From positions 30,651,152 to 30,715,151 of the forward strand of contig NW_024609880.1 of assembly GCF_016920785.2 (NCBI RefSeq): a stretch of DNA of 64,000 bases, given 5' to 3'. Source of the stretch: Ixodes scapularis. Lineage: Eukaryota > Arthropoda > Arachnida > Ixodida > Ixodidae. The position numbers and the translations under genes were made by a program. This document shows positions 13,601-25,600 of the stretch, piece by piece (the stretch's first letter is position 1; each line of letters starts with the position of its first letter). Under the pieces are notes generated by a model, which was not told where the DNA came from, did not search any database, and saw only the letters and a list, made by a program, of their open reading frames with translations.

Positions 13601-16600
13601 AAAAACATTGGGAAAAAACGGTTGCATATATCACACAAATTCATGTGAGCGTCTAATTACTTAATAACATATGCCCTATAGTAAAATACAAGCATTGAAA
13701 GACGCCATTTTGAGTTCGAATAGGAGCTCAAAAATGAAGAGATTTTATAACATTCCTTCAATTTGATTAGTCAACTTAGAGTCGAGTGTTAGCAGCAATG
13801 CTTTTATAGTTTTTTCTCAAAGAACTAATAATTGTGTTGCACGTGTTAAATTTTCAAAGCCTCATTTTGTTGCCTTTTAGTTAAATTAGCAAAATTTCCA
13901 GTTTATGCAGAAACGGCCTCAATGAGAGCCAGAAAAAGCAATGTGGGCATCGGGGCCCAGAACTTTCGAAATAGCCAAAAGTTCAATCCACCTCACCTGC
14001 TCAACATATCAAAGAATTAGGAAAGTGATTTTTGTTGTTGCTGAGAATTTATTTTTTAAAGATGAACCTCCCCGACTATGCACCAAGGCGCCCGCAACAT
14101 AGGCAACGCACGCTGGCACTCGCCAATGAGGCGTCAACGGTGCGAGACGCCGCCGCAGGAACTTCAACGCTCTCCTGAAAACACACTTTATTCACTCTAT
14201 GTGGACGTTATCCTGACTTCCATGCAACCGCATCCTGTTTACCTTACGTAATGATACTGGAGTCTATATTTTACTCTACTTCTGCCCAGGTAACTGCCGA
14301 CGAACGCAGGCCTGCATCGTCTGCTACTGCGCGTCGGCCTCGTCTGTCGTATGTCAAGATATAAAAACAATTCAGACCGAATAGCTCTTTACCGATCTGC
14401 AATAGTAACAGTGATGTCGCTTTTCCATAGAACTTAAAGGTATTTTGATAGAGCGTGTGCTACCAAAAACAGTGTAGCGATAGAAAAAGCATGCCACTGT
14501 TTGCGGCGGGCACCTCACACCCCAGTATTTTAGGTTCCGGAATACACTGGAGGTCAACAGAACATGTCTCGAATTCTGGACTCGCCACTATTTTTAGAGG
14601 AAGTGTGTTTGATCAGAGGTGGGAGTTATACGGGTGCCGTGTTCGCCATCTGAGTGTCAATCTCGGCGGACACAAGATGAGGTAAGAACCGTCATAGCAA
14701 GTAGGTTTATTAAACAAATTGTTGATTAACTTTTTAATTAATGGTCTCCTGGCTGATGTTGCAATTCAAGTATTGACTCCAACTACTATCAAAGGCTTGA
14801 CCAATTTACAAAATTTGCGAAAAGGTAATAGTATCTAAGATATTTATCGATCAATTTTCGCGTTTTTACTGCCAATTTCAATATTGCGCGCAAAAAAAAC
14901 AACAAATTGACACAAGCCATGCCACAATAACGCTTAGAAGAGTGACGTAGTCTTTTCCATGATGCTGCCACTATCTCGGCAGCGCGTCCTTGGTGGATGC
15001 GCCAACGAACTTCAATACATCTTAGTTCTACCCAAACACATTTAAGTTCAATGGTGAAGCGGCACCACTGTTATCATTTTGCGTCGGTGAAGAACTATCG
15101 GGTCAGAATTGTTTTTACATCTGGACATACGACAGACTAGGTCGACGCGCAGTATGCATTTACGAACTTGGGAAGCGGACGGTTAAGGCTTGCACTCGTC
15201 GGCAGTTACCTGTGCAGTAGAGTGAAATTAAGACACTAGTATCATTACGTAAGGTAGAGAGGATACGGATGCGTGGATGTCAGAATAACGCCCACTTCAA
15301 CGAAATAAATATTGTTTTCAGGAGAGAGTTGAAGACATAGCGACGGCGTCTCACACCCTTGACGCTTCGTCGGCGAACGCCGGCGTGCGTCGACTACGAG
15401 GTAGACGCCTGAGGCATGGTCGGAGGGGCTCATCTCTACAAAACTTTTTTCTCAGCAACAACAAAATACTTTTCTAATGTTTTGATATGTTGAAGAATTG
15501 ATGTGGATTGACGTTTGTCTATTTGGAAAGTTGCGAGCCCCGATGCCCACACTCCTTTTTCTGGCTCTCAATAAGGCCGTTACTGCATGAAATTGAGATG
15601 TTGACATTTAATTAAAACGCAACAAAACGGGGTTTCGAATATTTAACACGTGCAATTGAATTATTAGTTCTATGAGAACAAACGAAAAAAGGATTGCTAA
15701 TATTCAACTTCAAGTTTAGTAAAAAATATAAAGAAATGTCATAAAATCTTCTTTTTTAGCTCCTACCTAGACTGACGCGTAATTTATTGTAAGATAGGAC
15801 ATGCTATTAAGTAGCTAGGCGCCTAACAAGAGTTGTGTGGTACGAAACCGTTTTTTTCACAGTGGTTTTCTTATTTACGCGGGTTTTATGCGAATTCCAG
15901 AAATTTAGAGCACGATATAAACAAAAATTTGAAAAAAAAAGATATTTTAATAAAAAAATAATTTTCTTTACGAGTTCAGAGGCTTCTTTATTCAAATTAA
16001 TTTTTTTTCCGCACATGTCCCAGACATGAAAAAATTGCTGCGTCCCTTTTGGCATGGAATGACCCTATTGTTTATAGCTGTTCTTGTGAGCTTCGTTCGA
16101 AATGTGTGTTTGTCTTCTGTACGTGGTTGTTTTTTAGATGGTCATGTTGGCTTCGAGCCTTTTCACTGATGCTAAGAAAACCCTCTGGGATCGGTTGCCA
16201 AGGTGGCTCCTAATCCGCAGACAGTACGATAGACGCCACAATGTTCAGCTAATTGTAACGAACGACCTTCGCGGCCGGACCTGGACGCGGATCGCCACCC
16301 CTTTTGTAACATTCCCGAGGACGCGCCTTTCGCTGACAATCTCAAGCTGGGATTATTTTCCCCGCTGCCCTGGTACCGTCGACAAAAGAGCAAGACAAGC
16401 CGTCGTCGATACCGGCTCAAGTTGGGTGCTGAAACGGAAATGCGTTCTCTTTGAGGCGTCCAAGCAGGAACCAACGGCCACGGTGATCCCTGCTAAGCCG
16501 AAAGAAGGAGATAAGCCGTGAACGGGAACTGCCCGGATATCGGCGTCCAAGGTCCTCTCCGTCCCGACTAGGGAGTGGGACGCTATCCTCCGGGCGTTCG

Positions 16601-19600
16601 TGCTCTCTTAGAGCCAACAAAAGGATTAACCGGTGTGTCCGTTTGGGCGTGCTCATAGGCGGTGCCCGGACGTTTGGGAATGAGCTTCTCGGTGTCACCT
16701 CGACCTAGATTCCAGGAGCAAGGCCAAATCTCAAGCGTCACTGAAGAAACGGCTGAACCGGAAGAGCACTTATCCTCTGTGTGTGCGTGTGCGTGCGAGT
16801 GGGCGGTGCCTGACCAGTTGGGGAACGTCGTCCTGGCCTAGGGACGTAGGGGAGGGGGGACATTATAAAAAGAGCGGTTTTACGCTCCCTCTTCGTGTTC
16901 TCACGTTGTTCTCATGCCGAACGGCAGACTGTACATAGTATGTAAATAAACAGTTTGAGAAGAGACACCCTGGCTCGCTACCAACTCTGCCCGATGTCCT
17001 GGGCGACGCATGGCTCCAGCGGAGATCGACATGGACAAGCCCCGAGTCTTTACAACTGGATGGCGGACGGTGGGATCGACAGCTACGACCATTGAGCGGC
17101 AGCAACAACGGATCTCATGGGCCGTGAGCCGAGTCTGGTGAGTGACGGCATCTTTTCTCTGTCGCCAGGCCTGTAAGATCGAGGTGTATTTTGCAGGGGC
17201 GTAAGTAACTACCGAAAAGGCAATTTTAAGGTTGTTGGGTGTCGGTAGTGCAGAGTTTTGCCACCCAGATAGGTCACAGACATGGATCTGCAGCGTTTGC
17301 TAAAGTGTCAGTTGCTCGACTTGTGTGAGGAGCTCGGGGTAGACGCGAACACATCGATGAAAAAACCGGAGCTTGTTAAGGCTATCCAGGATGAAAAACT
17401 TGACAACGAGGAAATCGAAGAGATGTGGGAAAAAATCAAAACAAAAAAAGGAGACGAAGCAAAATTCAAGGAATTAGAACTAGAAAAACTTCGTCTCGAG
17501 GTGGAGCTAAGGAAAACGAGCGGAGGACGGGAAACGGAGGTAGAGGGCACCCGAAGTCTCTATGACATGACGAAGCTTATTCAGGCTTTCAAGGTGGGAC
17601 AGGACATGGGCCTCTACCTGGTAAACTTCGAGAGAGCTTGCGAGAGGGCCCGTTTTAATCGGGTATCTTGGGCCAGAAGGTTGCTGAGTGTTCTGCCATG
17701 CGAGGCAGCCGGGGTAATCGCGAGGTTATCCGCGGACGACTCGGACGACTACGATCGCGTGAAGAGCTGCCTGCTAAAGAAGTACCGGTTGTCGGCGGAA
17801 GCGTTCAGACAGAAGTTCAGGGGCGTGACCAAAAAGTCGGAAGCCAGTTATGCGGAGTTCGCATACGAACTTCGGTCGTACCTTGTCGAATGGATGAAGG
17901 TCGCCGAGTCGTATGACGACAAAGAGAAAATGCTGGAGACGGTCGCGCTCGAACAGTTCTATAAGACTCTCCCTGAAAGCATGCGAACCTGGATTCAAGA
18001 TAAGTCAGGAGTAGACTCCGTTTATCGAGCCGCAGACCTTGCGGATGAGTACAGTTCCCGTAGAGGAGGAAAAGAGGGAATGAGGAGAACCTTTGAGAAG
18101 GAGAGCGGAGATGAGCGAAAGAAAGGGGGCTGGAAAAGAACAGAGTCGCGAAAGGAGGAAGACAAGGAGGAGAATATCTCCACGACCTCCCGGGGCAACG
18201 GGCCAGACAGTCAGCAAAAGAAGAAACCCTTTGAGGCCAGGAGGCCGATAAGGTGCTTCAATTGCCATGAAACTGGGCACATTGCCGCGGGATGTCAAAA
18301 ACCAAAGGTGGTTTTCGCCTTAGCGAGTAAGTGCGAGGAGAATGAGGAGCTCCTGAGTCCGTATCTTTTCGACATGACAGTGAACGGAAAGTCGTGCCGC
18401 GTGTTGCGCGACAGTGGGGCTACCATTGACCTAATTCACCCGTCGTACGTTACTGAGACCCATTACAATGGGAAATGTAGCTGGATCAAGTCGGTGCTGG
18501 ACGAGGGGAGCGTGTGTCTCCCTGTGGCCGATGTTCTGATTTCTGGACCATTCGGAGAGGTGCGTACTGAGGCGGCTGTTTCAGACAAACTGCCGCCACA
18601 GTACCCCTACCTATTTTCGAACCGAACAGACAGGATTTTGAAAGAACAGGGCAAGAGCCTCGGGGAGGGACTCGTTCAAGCGCTCACGAGGGCTAAAGCT
18701 CGCGAGATTTCCACGCGGCTCAGTTATGACGAGGCTAGCCCAGGAAAACCGAAGGATCCGCCGACGGGGGTCTCGGAGCAAACCAGTTCCGGGGAAGCAG
18801 AGAAAGACCGGGGGAGTGAGGAAAACGTCGCGGTCGAAAAAGAAACTCGCCAAGAGCAGCTAACCGAACTGGACGAGTTAATATTGCCCCCGACGTCGGG
18901 AAACTTTGAGAAACTCGTGTCCGTAACGAAGGAAGTTCTGATCAAGGAGCAAAAAGCTGATCCTAGTCTAGATAAGGTGTGGGAAACCTCCAAGGAGGGC
19001 GTGGCCAGGAAAAACGTTTCATTTCCTGTCCGTGATGGTGTGCTGTACCGACACTACCGAGATCGGTCGGGTCGCACGTTCGATCAGCTGGTAGTGCCGG
19101 AGAAATATCGAGCGGATGTGTTGCGCCTGTGCCACGGAGCGGGATGGTCCGGTCACTTGGGCAACAAAAAGACGAAAGATCGGCTCCTCACGGAGTTCTA
19201 CTGGCCGGGATGCTTCCGAGATGCCGAGTCTCAGGTGCGGGCGTGCGATGTCTGTCAGAGAGTGGGAAAACCCAATGAAAAATGCAAGGCGCCCCTGAGA
19301 CTTGTGCCGATAATCTCGGAGCCATTCAGGCGGGTGGTCATTGATGTGGTGGGTCCTCTTCCGGCTACTAAGGGGGGGTACCGCTATGCTCTAACGGTCA
19401 TGTGCGCGGCTACCAAGTTCCCCGAAGCGGTCCCCATGAAGGAACAGAGTTCAGTGGAGGTGGTGAACGCACTTCTGTCAATTTTTGCGAGGGTAGGCTT
19501 CCCCCAAGAGGTCCAGAGCGACCAAGGGAGCGTTTTCACAAGCGCTTTGACTACTGGTTTCCTCGAGAGGTGCGGTATAAAGGTTATACACAGTTCAGTA

Positions 19601-22600
19601 TATCACCCGCAGTCAAACAGTGTCGAGAGGTGTCACTCAGTTATGAAGCGGGTTCTGAGGGCGCTAACTTATGAGAGTGGGAACGAATGGGACGCCTGCC
19701 TGCCGGCAATGTTGTTCGCGCTGCGCTCCGTGACTCACGAGGCAACCGGCTTCAGCCCGGCCGAACTAGTGTATGGACGGTGTTTGCGGACTCCCCTGCG
19801 GCTGCTCCGCGAAACTTGGGAGACCAAGGGATCCGATCCGAGTGTGGTAGAGTACATTCTTGATCTGCTAGAGCGATTCCGAAGCACGAGTGAGATAGCG
19901 GAGGTTAATATGCGCGAGGCCCAGATCAGAGCGAAACGGTATTACGATCGAAACGCCCGTGTCCGGGAGTACCGGGCGGGCGATCAAGTCCTCTTGCTTC
20001 GTCCCTCACGCCAAAATAAGCTACAGGTGCAGTGGGAGGGACCATTCAAAGTCACTCAAAAGCTGTCGAATACTAACTATGCAATCGAAACCAGAGGCAA
20101 GAGAAAGGAAATCAGAATCTATCACTGCAATCTGATGAAGCGTTACGTGAGCGAAACGGAAGTGGTGAACTTGACACTAAACGCCCCAGAGGAAGTTCAG
20201 ACTGATGTTCCGCTGCTTTGGGAGGCTGGAGCGGCGCCGGTCGGAGTAAATGAAGTCATGGCTCAGGCGGTTCGTTCGGAAGATCTTTCGGTCTCACAGC
20301 GGGCTGAATTGAGAGATCTTCTGGAAAAGTACGAGAACTTGTTCTCAATGTCTCCCGGACGAACCTCCCTTGCCACGCATGACATTGAGCTAACATCAAA
20401 CGTCGCGGTACGATCCCGTCCCTATCGCATGTCACCAAGGCAGCAGGCTATCTTAAAGGACGAGGTGGAGCGCATGCTGCACTTAGGGGTAATCGTTCCG
20501 TGTGAAAGTGATTACTCTTCCCCTATGATCATCGTAGAGGCTGCGGGAAGGGATCCCCGACCATGCATTGACTATCGCAAACTCAATGCAATCACCAGAG
20601 ACCAGGCTTACCCGATTCCCAACGTGGAGGAAAGGGTTGAGACGGTTAGTGGGGCTAGATATGTCTCGACTTTAGACCTAGTGCGCGGATACTGGCAGGT
20701 CCCGATGACTGAAAGAGCTAGCCATTACGCAGCCTTCGTGACCCCAACGGGCACATTCCGCCCGTTGGTTTTGAGCTTCGGCCTTAAAAACGCTCCGTTC
20801 TGTTTCTCGCGAATGATGGACAGAATTTTGCGTGGGGCGGAAAGCTACGCGCTACCGTATCTAGATGACATCGCCATTTTTTCGACAACTTGGGCAGATC
20901 ACATGAACCACCTTTCTGACGTATTTGAAAGGTTGAGGAGCGCGGGTCTAACCGCGAAACCAAGTAAGTGTCAGCTGGCGAGAGGCGAGGTTAGATACCT
21001 CGGCCATATCGTGGGTCAGGGGCTAAGGAGGCCCGACGAACTCAAGGTTGAGGCTGTAAGAGACTTCCCGCGACCTCAGAAAAAAACTGGCATAAGGGCT
21101 TTTTTGGGGCTGACGGGGTATTACCAACGCTATATCCCTCAGTACTCAGAAAAGGCTAGCCCCCTAACCGATGCGCTGCGGAAGACCGAACCCGATAAGA
21201 TTCGGTGGGACGACAAAAAAGAACAGGCCTTCCAGTGCTTGAAAAATTCCCTCTGCTGTTCCCCCATACTTCGGGCCCCGGATTATAGTCGCTCGTTTAT
21301 AGTGCAGTGCGATGCCAGTAATCGCGGCTTGGGGGTGATTTTATGTCAGGAGGATGATGCGGGAGAGGAGCACCCCGTGCTGTACGCAAGCCGGAAACTC
21401 AGCGGCCGAGAGGAGGCTTACAGTGCGTCGGAAAAGGAATGCGCCGGCTTAATTTGGGCAACTCAAAAGCTCTCCTGTTACCTTTACGGAGCTCCGTTCG
21501 TTTTCGTCACCGACCACTGTCCTTTGACATGGCTAACTCAAATGTCGACAAAAAATGCCCGACTTCTGCGGTGGAGTTTGGCTTTACAAGAATTAACCTT
21601 CACGGTTAAGTACAAGAGGGGGGCAGCTAACTCCAACGTAGACGGACTTAGCAGGTCGTTTTGAGATTATTTGTTCTGGATGTTGCCTTGCAAGTTGGGC
21701 CAAATTTTAAGAAGTTTCATTGCGTTTTCTTTTACTTTTTGTAATCTTCACACATGTCAGCGATTTCGCTTTGTGCAATGTTGCCCTATCGCGGGCTTTT
21801 CTTGGTGGTGTCAATGGCAGAAAAAGTGATAGGTTTATTGCCGCAGAAAAAAGGCCTGGCGGTTGGGGAGAGGGTGCTGCCGCTCGCTGGATTTGGTTGT
21901 AGCGGTTCGTGTCTCTGTTGATGTGTTGGCTACTCACGACGATTTCGAAGCTGATCTCTCCAGGAAAGCAGCTGATACTCCTCCCCTTCCGAGATCTGCC
22001 TTTGCGTGGAGGAGCTGTAACGAACGACCTTCGCGGCCGGACCTGGACGCGGATCGCCACCCCTTTTGTAACATTCCCGAGGACGCGCCTTTCGCTGACA
22101 ATCTCAAGCTGGGATTATTTTCCCCGCTGCCCTGGTACCGTCGACAAAAGAGCAAGACAAGCCGTCGTCGATACCGGCTCAAGTTGGGTGCTGAAACGGA
22201 AATGCGTTCTCTTTGAGGCGTCCAAGCAGGAACCAACGGCCACGGTGATCCCTGCTAAGCCGAAAGAAGGAGATAAGCCGTGAACGGGAACTGCCCGGAT
22301 ATCGGCGTCCAAGGTCCTCTCCGTCCCGACTAGGGAGTGGGACGCTATCCTCCGGGCGTTCGTGCTCTCTTAGAGCCAACAAAAGGATTAACCGGTGTGT
22401 CCGTTTGGGCGTGCTCATAGGCGGTGCCCGGACGTTTGGGAATGAGCTTCTCGGTGTCACCTCGACCTAGATTCCAGGAGCAAGGCCAAATCTCAAGCGT
22501 CACTGAAGAAACGGCTGAACCGGAAGAGCACTTATCCTCTGTGTGTGCGTGTGCGTGCGAGTGGGCGGTGCCTGACCAGTTGGGGAACGTCGTCCTGGCC

Positions 22601-25600
22601 TAGGGACGTAGGGGAGGGGGGACATTATAAAAAGAGCGGTTTTACGCTCCCTCTTCGTGTTCTCACGTTGTTCTCATGCCGAACGGCAGACTGTACATAG
22701 TATGTAAATAAACAGTTTGAGAAGAGACACCCTGGCTCGCTACCAACTCTGCCCGATGTCCTGGGCGACGCATGGCTCCAGCGGAGATCGACATGGACAA
22801 GCCCCGAGTCTTTACATAATGGAACCATTCAAAGCTCCAAACAAAAACTGGGATTTTAGTGCGGACCAATGGTGGTGAAGCCTTGAATGCTGCTAACCCC
22901 AATATAAGCAGCGACAGGAAGCCCGCAAAGAACTTGCCTCCTGGATACCAAGCCCTAAACAACACCCTGTCTCTAAAGCTCAAGCTGGACGTCCGAGCCC
23001 CTTCGGCTGTGGAGTCTTCCGCCCGCTAACTTGCAAACCTGGGACCCCTAACTGTTGTGGAGGAGTTCGACTCGCCCACCTCTGTGTGGTTCCTTTTTAG
23101 TCGTGTTAGGATTTGGTCGGGGCACCCGGTGATGTTGTGGTGGAAGAAGACGCGGCAGGAGAAGTCGTCAGAGGTTAGGAGCAGTACCCCCAAAAGTTTA
23201 CTCTCAAATCATATAATGTGGAAATTGATGTAAAATAGTAATTTGTCTATGTTCCTTAATTAAACAGCCATTTGTTAATATCAGTATCCTCATCAACGGA
23301 GAACCTATTTTCTTCGTTACAATAGTGTACCTTAAAACGCTGTATATTGCTTCCACTGTACATTACAAATATAACCAATCCAGTGGGGAAGTACGTGAAC
23401 GTGCACCGGCATGAAGCCTGTTCATATCAGAAATACCAGGGTCGTGGGCTCAGCCAGAAACTTGGGGTTCTGCACAGCGAGTTTTCACTCTCACGTGATT
23501 CTAGTTGCGGTGTGTGATAACAGACTCAAATGCCGATTTCCCGATGGACATCGTCGATAGTGTTAGCACGACGCTTGTGTCTTTGTTCAAATATGAACCA
23601 CCAACGGTGCATTGTTCACTGTCGCTCTCTTAGCGGAACGGGCCTGAAGAATATAAATCATGTTATGGTTTTACTTCTTTAGTTAGGCAACCACTTAATT
23701 TCGTTAACTGACAAAGTAAAACCACATTTATGACCTGACTGATTAATCTTCCGCGGTATTGCGTGGACAGCTTGTTCGTCGGTGAACAGGCAGTAGTGCA
23801 GAAGGGTTTCCAAAAAGCTGGTATTGTTTCTTTATTTATTTTTTCGGTAAACATACATAAGCCTGTGGGTGAAACTAGGTCTTTATTTTAAGATTATTGA
23901 AACCTCCGGAGTGTTTGGAAGTTGGTGAGACAAGAGGCGCTCGACCATCTTCTCCTATCAACGAGTCTTTTCTCGGTGCGCAGTAATTAACGGGGTATGA
24001 CGACCTGTCGTCTGCCAGATCTTTCAAGATAGCTCCATGGAACCTGCCGAAGACGAGGAGCAGCGTCATGGCAGCGGATTGATATGTGTCCTTGAACGCT
24101 CCTCCGGCTGTTATACGAGACAGCGCATCCGGTGCTTCGCCATCTGCCGAGAGATCGCCAGCGGGAAGCCTCGTATCCCTCTGCCCAGCTTCGTAACCCT
24201 CTCCTATTTACAACCGTACAAGTCGGCTCAACTATATCACGCCGCCAACCCGATCTCCCAAAACTGACAGAAATGAATTAGGTGGTCTTCCCGGTCACAA
24301 ACCAGTCTTTTCATCGATCACAAGACTGGGTGTACTTTGTTTTGTTTTTTTGCGTGCCAAACTAACGCGTACCATCTGGGTACGCCACGGGAAACGGACT
24401 GACGATCTCTTGGCGTGGGACCGAAATCTCAGCCGCGTTGCACACTGTCTGCGTAAGCGTCCCTCAGATTGCGAGGAATAACCCTCAAACACGCGGCCCG
24501 CGGGCCACATGCGGCCCGCGACTCGCTGGGACGCGGCCCACAGGCAACCGGCTAGGAGTCCCGGTTCCCATGTCTCGAGCGATAGAAAAGGCATGCGCCA
24601 TAGTGACCTCATCTCGTCGATTTATTTACGCTCGAAAAGTAGCTTTGCTTTTTTGACGTATTCACATAGTGTATAGTTATCTGTGATCCTTCGCCCTTTG
24701 TTTCGCTTAATTTTTTGCTTCCCAGCTTTTTGTAATGCACAAAAGTTCCGCTACTAGATCGCAAGCGCGAGCTCTTTGTTGATGGATCCATCTCTACTGT
24801 GCGAACCCTCGATCAGCAGGAGCAACTGGCAAAAGATAAAGCTACAAGTCCAAAATTCTCGCCTTCAAAAAAAGATATCTATTAAAAGACAAGTATGTTG
24901 CAATAAAAATAATCAGGAAAGCAATAACTGTCAAATTAATTCATTGCTTTTTAGAGACACGCTGAGCTTGTTTAATTCCTGAGTGAATTGAGCAACAGGA
25001 ACGAAAGTGTACTTGCTCTCTTGTTCTATTAATGATACCAGCACGTTGCCAGTACGTGTCATCTTAATTCATGCTATCACATCTGGTCAGGGCCCAAAGG
25101 AGTCATATAAACAAATCAAATCTAAAGACGCCACTGGCAAACAACTGCGACTTTCCAAAAAGCATAAAACACGAGGTCTGTTCTCTTTAAAAATTTTTTG
25201 AACGACCCCCCCCCCTCCTTCTCCTCCTCTTTCCATCATGCGATGGCGGTCGGCCTTTCCGGTGTGGGATATCTAGCCCCCACACTCAAATAACTTTGAG
25301 ACAACTGAACTAGATCGACGGCCGTGATGAAAGTGCTGCGCCATTTGCGCCAAATTGCGCCATCAACGTAAGTCTGCTACGTCTTACAGCAAACCGCCAT
25401 TTTTGCTAAGGATTAAGCCACGCGTGCGCCGAGGTGAGCTTGAACACAGCAAAAAAATAACGATATTTTATTATTGGTTCATTCTAATATTTTGTGAAGT
25501 AGAAGGCAACGAAAATTGTACAAATATGTATTGCACAGCGCCTCGATCCACTGCATATAGTTTGTTTCATCTTAGGGCGAAGCACATTCGAAGGCTTAAA

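Larger units (their letters stand above)
16254..22816 (+). mobile_element. Young Ty3/Gypsy LTR retrotransposon with integrase before reverse transcriptase (Gmr1-type order)
   Basis: Two 801-bp LTRs (16254-17054 and 22016-22816) begin TGTAACGAACG and end TTTACA, with no difference noticed between them. TAAT at 16250-16253 and 22817-22820 is a 4-bp target duplication. A single open frame fills the inside. Its domain order is gag, protease, integrase, reverse transcriptase, RNase H; ordinary Ty3/Gypsy elements have integrase last. The known lineage with this order is Gmr1. There is no env gene. Intact frame and LTR identity point to recent transposition and an element that may still be active. 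It sits in repeat R within integrin intron 2. Confidence 0.95.

Noticed and set aside
16138..16698. Open frames in the LTRs (also 21863-22460)
   Set aside because: They occur in both LTRs identically, overlap promoter and polyadenylation sites, and resemble no protein.
17057..17080. Primer-binding site of the Gmr1-type element as a named tRNA
   Set aside because: The TGG start and a T-arm-like word are present, but the spacing does not fit a standard tRNA 3' end, so no tRNA is named.
24037..24656. Short frames near 24037-24656 as a gene
   Set aside because: No motif, and overlapping frames on both strands; nearby CGCGGCCCGCGG words suggest a decayed DNA transposon end instead.
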